From contig OW818697.1 in the NCBI GenBank assembly GCA_942493365.1, positions 2,170,001 to 2,234,000 on the forward strand: 64,000 nt of DNA. The letters are read 5' to 3'. This DNA comes from UBA8949 sp942493365 (lineage in GTDB: Bacteria > Bacillota > Clostridia > Saccharofermentanales > UBA5734). The notes under the pieces were generated by a model. It was not told the DNA's origin and searched no databases. It was given only the letters and a program-made list of their open reading frames with translations. The translations under genes and the position numbers were made by a program. Each line of letters begins with the position of its first letter. Positions within the stretch are counted from its first letter, which is position 1. Positions 44,693 to 52,489 of this stretch are shown here, one piece after another.

Positions 44693-45699
44693 CTTGCATA
44701 GAACCTTTCATATTTTGCTGCCAGGCGAATAGCCTCCGTCATGCTGACGGCGCTGGCGACGCCCAGCCCGGCGATGTCGAAAGCGGTACCATGATCGACC
44801 GAGGTGCGCAGAAAAGGCAGCCCCAGGGTTAGCGAAATGGTCCGCTCAAAGTCTAGCGTCTTGGTGGCGATGTGCCCCTGATCGTGATACAGCGACAGCA
44901 CGGCGGCAAAGCGCCCGATCAGGGCCAGATGGAAGACCGAGTCGGCACCGATCGGGCCGGTCACGCGCAGCCCCTCGGCCTGACAATCGGCCACGGCCGG
45001 CTCGACCGCTATCATCTCCTCGTCGCCGAAAAGCCCGTGCTCGCCGCTGTGCGGATTAAGCCCCGCCACGGCCAGCGTTCCGTCGGCCACGCCCAGCTTG
45101 GCCAGCGCGGCGCAGCTGCGGCGAATGCCCGCGGCCACGCGCTCGCGGGTGACCAGGTCGCAGGCCTCGCGCAGGCTGACATGGCGGGTCAAGAAAAAGA
45201 CCCGCAGGCCGTTGGTCTCAAACAACGTCAGCGGATCGTCGGTGCCGGTCAGGTCGGCCAAAATTTCGGTGTGGCCAATATGCGCGACCCCCGCGGCGCG
45301 CAGGGATTCTTTGTTGATCGGCGTCGTCGCCAGCGCGGCGACCGCGCCGGACTGCGCCAGACGCACCGCCTCGCGGATGTAGTCCAGGGCGCACTGCCCG
45401 GCCAGCGCCTGCACCGTACCGATTTCCAGGTCGTTGAGGTCGGGGTGGGCCAGGTCGATCAGGTTGATGAAGCCGGGCAGATAAACGCCCTCGTCCGGGC
45501 TGGCGACGGTGTGCAATAACAGCTCCAGTTGGCAAAATTCCAAGGCACGCGCCAGACACCACGCGTCACCGACCACCAGCGGTCGGCAGATTTCATAGAT
45601 GGCTGGGTCGGCCAACGCCTTGACAACGATCTCCGGGCCAATGCCGTTGGGGTCTCCCATCGGGATGACAATCACCGGCAGGCTGGTCGATTCGGTCAT
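44689..45699 (-). CDS. PdxA-family dehydrogenase (4-hydroxythreonine-4-phosphate type)
   Basis: 336 residues. Conserved features: MGDPNGIGPEI, ATTPINKESL, HIGHTEILADLTG, LNPHSGEHGLFGDEE (metal-binding His), LYHDQGHIATKTLDF (metal-binding His), RTSVDHGTAFDIAG. Could be PdxA of pyridoxal phosphate synthesis or the PdxA2 form that oxidises four-carbon sugar-acid phosphates; no pdxJ or dtnK/ltnD gene is nearby to decide. GAGGTGA upstream of the ATG. First gene of the operon with the acyltransferase and DUF6320. Confidence 0.9.
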   Translation of the reverse strand: MTESTSLPVIVIPMGDPNGIGPEIVVKALADPAIYEICRPLVVGDAWCLARALEFCQLELLLHTVASPDEGVYLPGFINLIDLAHPDLNDLEIGTVQALAGQCALDYIREAVRLAQSGAVAALATTPINKESLRAAGVAHIGHTEILADLTGTDDPLTLFETNGLRVFFLTRHVSLREACDLVTRERVAAGIRRSCAALAKLGVADGTLAVAGLNPHSGEHGLFGDEEMIAVEPAVADCQAEGLRVTGPIGADSVFHLALIGRFAAVLSLYHDQGHIATKTLDFERTISLTLGLPFLRTSVDHGTAFDIAGLGVASAVSMTEAIRLAAKYERFYAR

Positions 45700-45775
45700 G
45701 GCAGGTCACCTCGTTCCATCGTTGTTGAAGATTACACCCATAGCTTATAAGCAGTGCGCCGGAAATGCAAGAGGC

Positions 45776-46084
45776 CTAATGTTTTCGATAGTCGTCAAAG
45801 AGCAGTTGCATCCGCGTGTACTCAGTCTGCAGCAGGCGGTTGCCAGTTTCGGTGATCACGTAGCAGCGTTTGCGGCCGGCGACGGGCGTGGCTGTTTCGC
45901 GGATCAGCCCAGACACCGTGAAGTCGGCCAGCAGTGTGTAAAGTGTGCCGGGGCCTATGATGACCCGACCGCGAGTTATGGTTTTGATCTTCTTCATGAT
46001 CTCGACGCCGCAGCACTCGTGCCGTAGGGCCAGCAACGTGTAAAACATCGGTTCGGTCAGGGTCTGGTACTTGTTCCTGGCCAA
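45776..46084 (-). CDS. PadR-family transcriptional regulator
   Basis: 102 residues starting at TTG 46084, 7 bp after a GGTGA. Winged-helix domain of the PadR type: EPMFYTLLALRHECCGVEIMKKIK, VIIGPGTLYTLLADFTVSGLIRE, GRKRCYVITETGNRLLQTE. Transcribed toward the pdxA operon's promoter region. A set of short inverted AT-rich segments (GATATCG...TGATATT, about 46120-46160) just upstream is a candidate operator. Confidence 0.85.
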   Translation of the reverse strand: MARNKYQTLTEPMFYTLLALRHECCGVEIMKKIKTITRGRVIIGPGTLYTLLADFTVSGLIRETATPVAGRKRCYVITETGNRLLQTEYTRMQLLFDDYRKH

Positions 46085-46387
46085 GAATGACTCACCGCCT
46101 CTCGAGTTTGGGAATATTCTGGATATCGTTTATCAGTATCGAATATTGATATTTTATACAGCCAATAATCGATTGTCAATATATTATAGAATGACAAAAT
46201 ATGACACATAAACAAAGTGGCTGGTGCCATGCTTCCCTATTGTCATCGATGGTTGGGTTGGTGATTTCTCACCTCATATTGGTTGGTCTAAAGTCCTCGT
46301 CTGGTTGAGATTGTGATACCTTCAACTACAAGTGTTGAAAAAAGCAAATTTAGAGTGAGTTGTATATTCATCGCAAACTTAAACAAA
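46085..46387. other. Intergenic region, no gene found
   Basis: 303 bp between padR and the RhuM gene, AT-rich near 46110-46200. It holds the padR promoter region with possible inverted operator half-sites. No convincing ORF or RNA gene was seen. Confidence 0.5.
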
Positions 46388-47383
46388 CTATTCTCGGTCT
46401 TCGATTCTCTTCAATTCATCAATCGTATCAATGAAATGCCTTTCAACGGCCGTCGGTTCACCCAGACAGTTCGCCCAATATTTGTCATATTCCGCTCTGG
46501 CTTTTTTAAGAGCATTCTCGTGCGAAACTGTGCCGCCATCTTTTAGAATGTCTTTTCGGCTCATTTTCAGAAAGTCATCCAGCTGCGCTACCCAATCCTT
46601 CATGGTCATCGGGATCTCGTCCAGAGCCTGAAGTTCGGCAAAATCGAGATACAGCGAAACAATGCGATTCAAGGTTTCTAGCTCTTTGCTATCCAAATAG
46701 TTTTTGGCAACGGCAGCATCCTGCAGCGTTGGCTTTTCGCCGGGAAATGATGTCATACCCATAAATGGCTTTTGAGCATCGGCACGCTGCACGATAATCT
46801 CGGCCGCCGTATGACCGTGGGATGCCCAGTGCATTTTGTTCTGAACGGTCTTGAAAAATTCAAGTGTCATCGACGCGTTGCGATCGTAGTCAATGCTGGT
46901 CGCGTAGATGTCCAAAACTTGCCGCCAGAAGACCTTCTCCGATGACCGTATGTCGCGGATCCGAGTCAAGAGTTCTTTAAAATAATTACCGCCGCCAGTT
47001 TGCTTGAGCTGACTATCGTTGAGCACAAAACCTTTGATGACGTAACCTTTCAGGGTTTCCGTCGCCCATTGCCGAAAGCGCGTGCCGACATCCGAGCGTA
47101 CGCGATAGCCGATGGCTATGATCATATCGAGATTGTGATACTTTTTGTTATATGCTTTGCCGTCGGCCCCAGTTGTTCGGAAATTCCGAACAACTGAATT
47201 TTCAGCAAGTTCGCCCTCGGCGAGTATGTGTTTGATGTGTTCGCTGATATTGGCTTTGCTGGACTGAAACAAGTCCACGATCTGGTCCTGCATGAGCCAG
47301 ACTGTATCATCGTGGACCTTGACCTCAACCTGTGGCCGGCCAAGAATATCATAATAAACCAAAACGTTTCCGTACATCTTCAT
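46388..47383 (-). CDS. RhuM family protein
   Basis: 331 residues from ATG 47383, after TTGAGGG at about 8 bp. RhuM signature blocks: VEVKVHDDTVWLMQDQIVDLFQSSKANISEHIKHI, YHNLDMIIAIGYRVRSDVGTRFRQWATETLKGYVIKGF, and KEYF-like FKELLTRIRDIRSSEKVFWRQVLDIYATS. The N-terminal part is a DNA-binding-like KilA-N/RhuM fold. RhuM was first found in a Salmonella pathogenicity island and is common in mobile and defence-type islands; its biochemical role is unknown. Stands alone. Confidence 0.9.
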   Translation of the reverse strand: MKMYGNVLVYYDILGRPQVEVKVHDDTVWLMQDQIVDLFQSSKANISEHIKHILAEGELAENSVVRNFRTTGADGKAYNKKYHNLDMIIAIGYRVRSDVGTRFRQWATETLKGYVIKGFVLNDSQLKQTGGGNYFKELLTRIRDIRSSEKVFWRQVLDIYATSIDYDRNASMTLEFFKTVQNKMHWASHGHTAAEIIVQRADAQKPFMGMTSFPGEKPTLQDAAVAKNYLDSKELETLNRIVSLYLDFAELQALDEIPMTMKDWVAQLDDFLKMSRKDILKDGGTVSHENALKKARAEYDKYWANCLGEPTAVERHFIDTIDELKRIEDRE

Positions 47384-47524
47384 CACGATTACCCTCAAGC
47401 ATAATTTTAGCACAAACGCCAAAGCAGAACAAGTGTTCTGCATGCGCGGCTCACAAAGATGTGATGTCACATCTTTGCCGCTAACTTGGAAAATGACGAA
47501 TTCAGTGTATGTAGTTTGTTCTTC

Positions 47525-47932
47525 CTATCTACTCAAGTTGTATGCTGTTAAGATAACTGTAAGCAGCCATACCGCGATTCCGATGCACGCCAGCACCACA
47601 AAGAATATCACGCACCCCTTGATCGTTTTGATGTTGGCACTTATCTGGCGAATTTCGTTGTACCCAAGCGTTTGCACTGCCTCGTCAAATTCATCCGCGG
47701 TTTTAAATCCGGGCAAAAAGCGATAGCATTTCCTAGTGCCGCTTTCTGAATCGATTAAAAAATACTCATCGCCCGCGATATCGTTGCCATTCTTGATCAA
47801 CTCGTCGTTTTTTGCTCTTTCGAAGTCAGGTAATTCTTCTTTTCTAGCCAAACCTATTTCGGCCTGCAGACTCATGATATTGCGCTTGAGTTTTCGTTCC
47901 GGACTGTTGTAGGGATTGTTTATTATGCTCAT
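47525..47932 (-). CDS. Hypothetical protein with C-terminal TM
   Basis: 135 residues from ATG 47932, preceded by GGAGGAG at 6 bp. Residues 1-95 are hydrophilic and charged, residues about 105-128 form one TM helix (GCVIFFVVLACIGIAVWLLTVIL) near the C-terminus, suggesting a tail-anchored protein. Divergent from the GH25 gene. Family not recognised. Confidence 0.6.
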   Translation of the reverse strand: MSIINNPYNSPERKLKRNIMSLQAEIGLARKEELPDFERAKNDELIKNGNDIAGDEYFLIDSESGTRKCYRFLPGFKTADEFDEAVQTLGYNEIRQISANIKTIKGCVIFFVVLACIGIAVWLLTVILTAYNLSR

Positions 47933-47991
47933 GCTAATCTCCTCCACAGTTAGTTTGATATAATAATATCATAGTTATCAGGAGGTGCCCC

Positions 47992-48717
47992 GTGAAAAAG
48001 ACACTCCTCATCACCGCAGCGCTCATTGTCGTTGCCGCCATCGTCGCCGTCATCCTGTTTTTCAACGGCATCTTCCAACTCAACAATCCCTCGCGCCAGG
48101 ACTTCCCGGTGCGCGGCGTTGACGTCTCATCCTACCAGGGCGACATCGACTGGGACACGCTGGCCGCTCAGGGCATCCAGTTCGCTTTTATCAAGGCGAC
48201 CGAAGGCAGCAGTTTTGTTGACCCCCAATTCGCTGCCAATTTCGCCAACGCCGCCAAGACCGACCTGCGCATCGGCGCTTATCATTTCTTCAGTTACGAC
48301 AGCAGCGGCCAGACTCAGGCTGACAACTTCATTGCCAACGTCAGCAAAACTGACTCGCTGCCGCCGGTCATCGATGTCGAATTCTACGGCGACAAAGAGG
48401 CCAACCCACCCGCAAAAGCCGACGTGCAGGCCAGCCTGACCGCTTTGCTCACGCGCCTCGAAGAGCATTACGACGTCAAGCCGATCCTCTACGCCACTCA
48501 AAAATCATACGACCTCTACATCGCTGGCGCATTTGCCGACTACGACGTCTGGATTCGCAACGTTTACTCGACGCCCGCCCTCAGCGACGGCCGCGCCTGG
48601 ACCTTCTGGCAATACACCGACAAGGCCACGCTGCCGGGCACCCATGGCGAGGAGCGGTTTATTGACATGAATGTTTTCGCCGGGACAGCGGCGGAGTTTG
48701 CGGCGTATGGGGGCTAA
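47992..48717 (+). CDS. GH25 lysozyme (muramidase)
   Basis: 241 residues starting at GTG 47992 (CAGGAGG at 6 bp). N-terminal signal/anchor (about 3-27), then a GH25 barrel: RGVDVSSYQGDIDW, FAFIKATEGSSFVDPQF, AYHFFS, catalytic pair VIDVEFYG (Asp and Glu), FWQYTDKATLPG, IDMNVF. It should cleave the beta-1,4 bond between MurNAc and GlcNAc in peptidoglycan. A housekeeping or phage-like autolysin; no phage genes around it. Confidence 0.93.
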   Translation: MKKTLLITAALIVVAAIVAVILFFNGIFQLNNPSRQDFPVRGVDVSSYQGDIDWDTLAAQGIQFAFIKATEGSSFVDPQFAANFANAAKTDLRIGAYHFFSYDSSGQTQADNFIANVSKTDSLPPVIDVEFYGDKEANPPAKADVQASLTALLTRLEEHYDVKPILYATQKSYDLYIAGAFADYDVWIRNVYSTPALSDGRAWTFWQYTDKATLPGTHGEERFIDMNVFAGTAAEFAAYGG

Positions 48718-48756
48718 ATGTTAAACGATCGCTAAACAGCGGTAGGCGTATATGTC

Positions 48757-50268
48757 TCAATCCCCAAACTCATTTTCATGTGCTCGAATGTACGCGAGTA
48801 AATGCTCGCCAAAAAGACATTCATTTTCCGAAAATGCCTCATCCAGCTTATCAAACAGCATCAATTGTCGGGACTTGTTAAAGCCCTCCACTGTTCCGTC
48901 ATCATAGCTTTTAAGAAGCTCCCTATTGGTAGTAAAAATCTCAAGTGCCGCTGCCATGACTTTGCTCATGTCTGCTAGCCCTATGATTGCAAACCCCTCA
49001 TAGGCCATGAAAGCAAAGTGACGGGTGTATTGAAAAAACATTTTACTAAAACCACCTGAGTTAACATCACGAACAACTGAATAGCAGGCGTAAACATACT
49101 GACACGGTTGAGGAAGAGATTGAATGACTGAAAACTCTCTAGCATCAGCGACTTGAATCTTGTTCCATAGCCAATACATGATTGCGCCCATTAAATCTCT
49201 ATTTTCAAGCTCTTTCAGTTCACCACGTTTCAACTGTTTGAATGTCTCAATTTTTTGTTCTTCGTCGAATATTTCTTTTTCCAAGCGCTCAATGAGTGCT
49301 TGTCTATCTGCTTCAAAGTCCATCGAAATATTAGATTTAATCAGCTGATAGATCAAGGTGCCACCTGATAAGCTCGACGCAATTATTGCCTGTTCTAAGA
49401 GCCGTATATTCTGAAAACCGTGTAACTGTGCGGTTGCTGTCAAGATCTCTCCAGTTTCTGGTTCGATCGCATAGAGTGCTTGAGTGGAAATTACATACAG
49501 AATTTTCTCTTGATCGTCATACGCAATATTATTTGGGTATTCGCAATATCCAATTTTGTATTTCATTTCCAAATCGATTTTCTTGAGCGATTTCCCTTTC
49601 GAATCAAAAACCTCTGCGCAATAAATTTTGCCACTTTTCAAAGCAAAGTATCGGTCTTCATCAGCGCTGTAATAAACATCATGACATGGTTCAGTCTCCG
49701 GCCAGAGCAATTCGGTTGTTTTTTCTCCGTCAAACCACATATAGAAATCTTTGTTTATTCCACCATGACTGTAGTCTTGATCCGGCCGTTTATATCCGAA
49801 TATAAAAAACTGCTGTCGTTCTGGTATATATTGAATAGTTTTCATAACATATCGTTCGTCCGTAAAAAATCGATCGACAATTTCCAAGGTCATCAGATCA
49901 ATTTTGATCATCATTGTCAGTAAATCGTTTTTCATAACAATATAATAGAAATATTTGCTGTCTTGCGACACTGCGCTTCCTTGATCTTGTGTGTATGTAC
50001 TTTCCCTGATCGTGTATTTCTTCAGCAACTTCATTTTTTCTAAAGAGTAAAACCAAATAAAATGGGTCGTTCCGCGAACGATCAACATTTTTTCATCCGG
50101 TGTTATATAGACCGTGAAGACATTACTCATGTATCCAAAACTTGCAAGTTGCTTTTTCGTATCTCTGTCAAAAACATACGCCCTGGGCACGGTTGCAGTT
50201 GCAATATACTTTTGGGAAAATACAACACTTGTCGCTCTTGGGTATTTGTCAATTTCTTTGAAAATCAT
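48757..50268 (-). CDS. Hypothetical protein with beta-propeller-like N-terminus
   Basis: 503 residues from ATG 50268, 5 bp after the stop of the DUF2812 gene, with AGGGTGA as ribosome binding site. The first about 300 residues show repeated WD-like strand pairs (VVFSQKYIATATVPRAYVFDRDTKKQL, FTVYITPDEKMLIVRG, YALKSGKIYCAEVFD), consistent with a propeller. The rest (about 330-503) is helical and acidic with a charged coil (EKEIFDEEQKIETFKQLKRGELKELE). No family recognised. It is translationally linked to DUF2812. Confidence 0.55.
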   Translation of the reverse strand: MIFKEIDKYPRATSVVFSQKYIATATVPRAYVFDRDTKKQLASFGYMSNVFTVYITPDEKMLIVRGTTHFIWFYSLEKMKLLKKYTIRESTYTQDQGSAVSQDSKYFYYIVMKNDLLTMMIKIDLMTLEIVDRFFTDERYVMKTIQYIPERQQFFIFGYKRPDQDYSHGGINKDFYMWFDGEKTTELLWPETEPCHDVYYSADEDRYFALKSGKIYCAEVFDSKGKSLKKIDLEMKYKIGYCEYPNNIAYDDQEKILYVISTQALYAIEPETGEILTATAQLHGFQNIRLLEQAIIASSLSGGTLIYQLIKSNISMDFEADRQALIERLEKEIFDEEQKIETFKQLKRGELKELENRDLMGAIMYWLWNKIQVADAREFSVIQSLPQPCQYVYACYSVVRDVNSGGFSKMFFQYTRHFAFMAYEGFAIIGLADMSKVMAAALEIFTTNRELLKSYDDGTVEGFNKSRQLMLFDKLDEAFSENECLFGEHLLAYIRAHENEFGD

Positions 50269-50273
50269 TTCGT

Positions 50274-51548
50274 TCACCCTAGCCTCTCCCCGACCGCCTG
50301 CATCTGTTCCGCGGTCAGTTCCCAATCGGTCTTGATCTCGATGACTGTGTCGTCGTAAACGACGAGGTACGAATTTGAATCGTCATAATTATCATGATAC
50401 ACATCATTCGCGCTAAAGGCTTCGGTCAGCAATTCGTCGCGTTCGCTTGCTTCATATCGATAACAAAAGAATTCCTCAGCAAGAATCGTTGGGATCAGGA
50501 AGCTGAACTTCGTTTCGTACATCTCGCAAGCCAGCGATGCCGTCTTCGAATCGTCACGGAATTCAGTTTTATAGATCAACCCCGGCGCGTTGCTTTCAAA
50601 ATATCGCTCATCATCGATCGCATCGGAAATGCCAAGTGTGTTCAGCGAAAGCGGCAAGGGCTGCTTGGTTTCAATCGATCCGAAGAACATAAATGAAGTG
50701 ATATAAAAAGCAGCATAAATGATGGCTAGTATAACACCGCCGACTTGAACAGATCGCGAAATTTTCTTGGCTGCCAGAAGCATCACTTGCACCGATGCAG
50801 AGCATGCCAAAAGAACCATAAATGATACAAAAGTCCAAAAGGCCCAATCAGGACAGCGGAAATCGTACAAAGCCATACAGTACAAACTAAATCCAATATT
50901 TATAAGCATCATCATTGTCACAGGTACATTTGTGACATGGTGTTTATAGGGCTGAATTTCCATGCCCTGATCAAGTGCCTTTTTAGCCTTTATATACCAA
51001 CTTAGTTGCATGATATAAATGGCTATAAACCAAATTGACAGCTCTAAAGCTATTATCATAAGAGTCAAACTGATATTGTAAATCATTTTATCAGTCATTC
51101 CTCCGATGATGAGTGGAAATCCTATGTTAAAAAACAAATAAACTGAGAACATGATAGCAAGCCATCCGTTGTACATCAACTTATAAATCGTCTTCAGTTT
51201 GACTTTGGGATCGACCAGAATCGCTGGCGCCATTGGATCACTTGAATGAAATATCTGGAGGATCCCCCCCTTCGACGTCGCCGTCAAATGCCAGCAAGCC
51301 TGCTCGCAGGTCTCGATGAATTCTTCGATTTGCTGTTTTGGGACCCAGTCGGCTAAAACTAAAAAGTCATAAACCAGCACGCAAAAACGCAGCGTCTGCG
51401 GTTCGATGCGGGCAAACGTCAAGTGTTGTCCTTTTATCGTTTGCAGCAGCCAGCCTTGCGCCGCCTGCTCCGTCAGATATTCCTCAAGCAGATTGAGTTC
51501 GCTGTACTGATAATAGAAAGAAGTAACTTTAGTGTTTTCATCCTTCAT
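50274..51548 (-). CDS. DUF2812 domain membrane protein
   Basis: 424 residues from ATG 51548, following AAGGAGAAGG. Residues 1-110 are the DUF2812 domain (YYQYSELNLLEEYLTEQAAQGWLLQTI..GQHLTF..IEPQTLRFCVLVYD), then about six TMs between 135 and 300, then a soluble C-terminal domain. DUF2812 genes usually neighbour a PadR regulator; here the only PadR gene is over 4 kb away. First gene of a two-gene operon. Confidence 0.85.
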   Translation of the reverse strand: MKDENTKVTSFYYQYSELNLLEEYLTEQAAQGWLLQTIKGQHLTFARIEPQTLRFCVLVYDFLVLADWVPKQQIEEFIETCEQACWHLTATSKGGILQIFHSSDPMAPAILVDPKVKLKTIYKLMYNGWLAIMFSVYLFFNIGFPLIIGGMTDKMIYNISLTLMIIALELSIWFIAIYIMQLSWYIKAKKALDQGMEIQPYKHHVTNVPVTMMMLINIGFSLYCMALYDFRCPDWAFWTFVSFMVLLACSASVQVMLLAAKKISRSVQVGGVILAIIYAAFYITSFMFFGSIETKQPLPLSLNTLGISDAIDDERYFESNAPGLIYKTEFRDDSKTASLACEMYETKFSFLIPTILAEEFFCYRYEASERDELLTEAFSANDVYHDNYDDSNSYLVVYDDTVIEIKTDWELTAEQMQAVGERLG

Positions 51549-51670
51549 GCGCCTTCTCCTTCGGATTTCAGCTTGCACTCTACTGTAAATATATTACTAT
51601 AATATCATGATAAATTGAACTAAAATATTTATGTGGATGTTCATTCGGCGATCAACGATCTGACACACAA

Positions 51671-51709
51671 AAACGGCCTGACTCCGTAAAGGATATCAGA
51701 CCGTTTCCT
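51671..51709 (-). terminator. Terminator after the marR gene
   Basis: AAACGGCCTGACTCC...GGATATCAGACCGTTT: long imperfect stem, 21 bp after the marR stop on the minus strand, with T-rich flank. Confidence 0.65.
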
Positions 51710-51729
51710 ATTGATTTATTCCAAATTTT

Positions 51730-52308
51730 TCACTCGGCCTTCTGTTCCTCGTGCCCATGTCCGCCGTGACCGCCATGTCTGCCGCAGCATCCGCCATGTC
51801 CGCCATGGCCGCCGTGGCCGCCGTGTTCGTGCTTGCAGGCATAGCGCGCTTGCCAATCGGCTGACAGTTTGTCGAGCAATGCCGCCAGGCTGACTTTTTC
51901 GTCTTCGGTCATTGCGCTGAACATTTCGGCTGCGCGAGCCGCGTGCCGCTCTTCGCGCTGGTCGGCTTCAAGGACACCAGCCGCGGTCAGCACGATGTCG
52001 ACGTTGCGCTTGTCCTCATCGTTCTTGCTGCGCTGGATCAAGCCGTTGGCCTCAATCTTGCCCAGCACCTCGCTCAGCGACGCCGAACTGATATCAACGA
52101 TTTCCATCAGCTCGCGCTGTGTCAGGTGTTCACGCTGGCGTAGAATCGACAGAATGCGTCGCTGGCCGCCCTTGCCGTCGGTGTTGTGCCGCAGGATGTG
52201 CGCGCAATTGCGCATGTTGAAAAACAATTTCTCGTCAATCGTCGCGCCCTCATGCAGACCATGGTGATGGTGATGCCCGTGCTGGCAGTTGTTTGTATTG
52301 TCATTCAT
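51730..52308 (-). CDS. MarR-family regulator with histidine-rich ends
   Basis: 192 residues; GGAG 9 bp before the ATG. A MarR winged helix lies at about 45-140 (RRILSILRQREHLTQRELMEIVDISSASLSEVLGKIEANGLIQRSKNDEDKRNVDIVLTAAG with the wing). It is flanked by an N-terminal CQHGHHHHHGLHEG (8-21) and a C-terminal tail of HGG repeats with CCGRH (about 162-185). Such His/Cys-rich tails can chelate Zn, Ni or Cu, suggesting a metal-responsive MarR, perhaps with GGTACC-centred operators upstream. Confidence 0.88.
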   Translation of the reverse strand: MNDNTNNCQHGHHHHHGLHEGATIDEKLFFNMRNCAHILRHNTDGKGGQRRILSILRQREHLTQRELMEIVDISSASLSEVLGKIEANGLIQRSKNDEDKRNVDIVLTAAGVLEADQREERHAARAAEMFSAMTEDEKVSLAALLDKLSADWQARYACKHEHGGHGGHGGHGGCCGRHGGHGGHGHEEQKAE

Positions 52309-52337
52309 TGTTGTATCTCCATTCGTAATATTTACTA

Positions 52338-52386
52338 GGTACCATGCTGATAGTTTATATCAAGTCGTCTTTATTGTCAAGGTACC
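52338..52386 (-). promoter_or_regulatory. marR promoter with two GGTACC operator-like sites
   Basis: On the minus strand TTGACA (52380-52375) with TAAACT at 17 bp or TATAAA (52359-52354) at 15 bp. GGTACC occurs at 52381-52386 (next to the -35, in AAGGTACCTT) and again at 52338-52343 (ACTAGGTACCATG), 43 bp apart, just downstream of -10. Likely autoregulatory sites of the MarR protein. Confidence 0.55.
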
Positions 52387-52421
52387 TTCTAATTTCGATT
52401 GCATGCAAAAACCTCAAAAAA

Positions 52422-52457
52422 GAAAGACTTTTTGCAATACGGTGCAAAAAGTCTTTC
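52422..52457 (-). terminator. Strong terminator after the DUF885 gene
   Basis: Perfect 15-bp stem GAAAGACTTTTTGCA / TGCAAAAAGTCTTTC with a 6-nt loop, followed on the minus strand by TTTTTT. Confidence 0.9.
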
Positions 52458-52489
52458 ATCATGCCAACACTTGTCAAGTTAAGCGGTAT

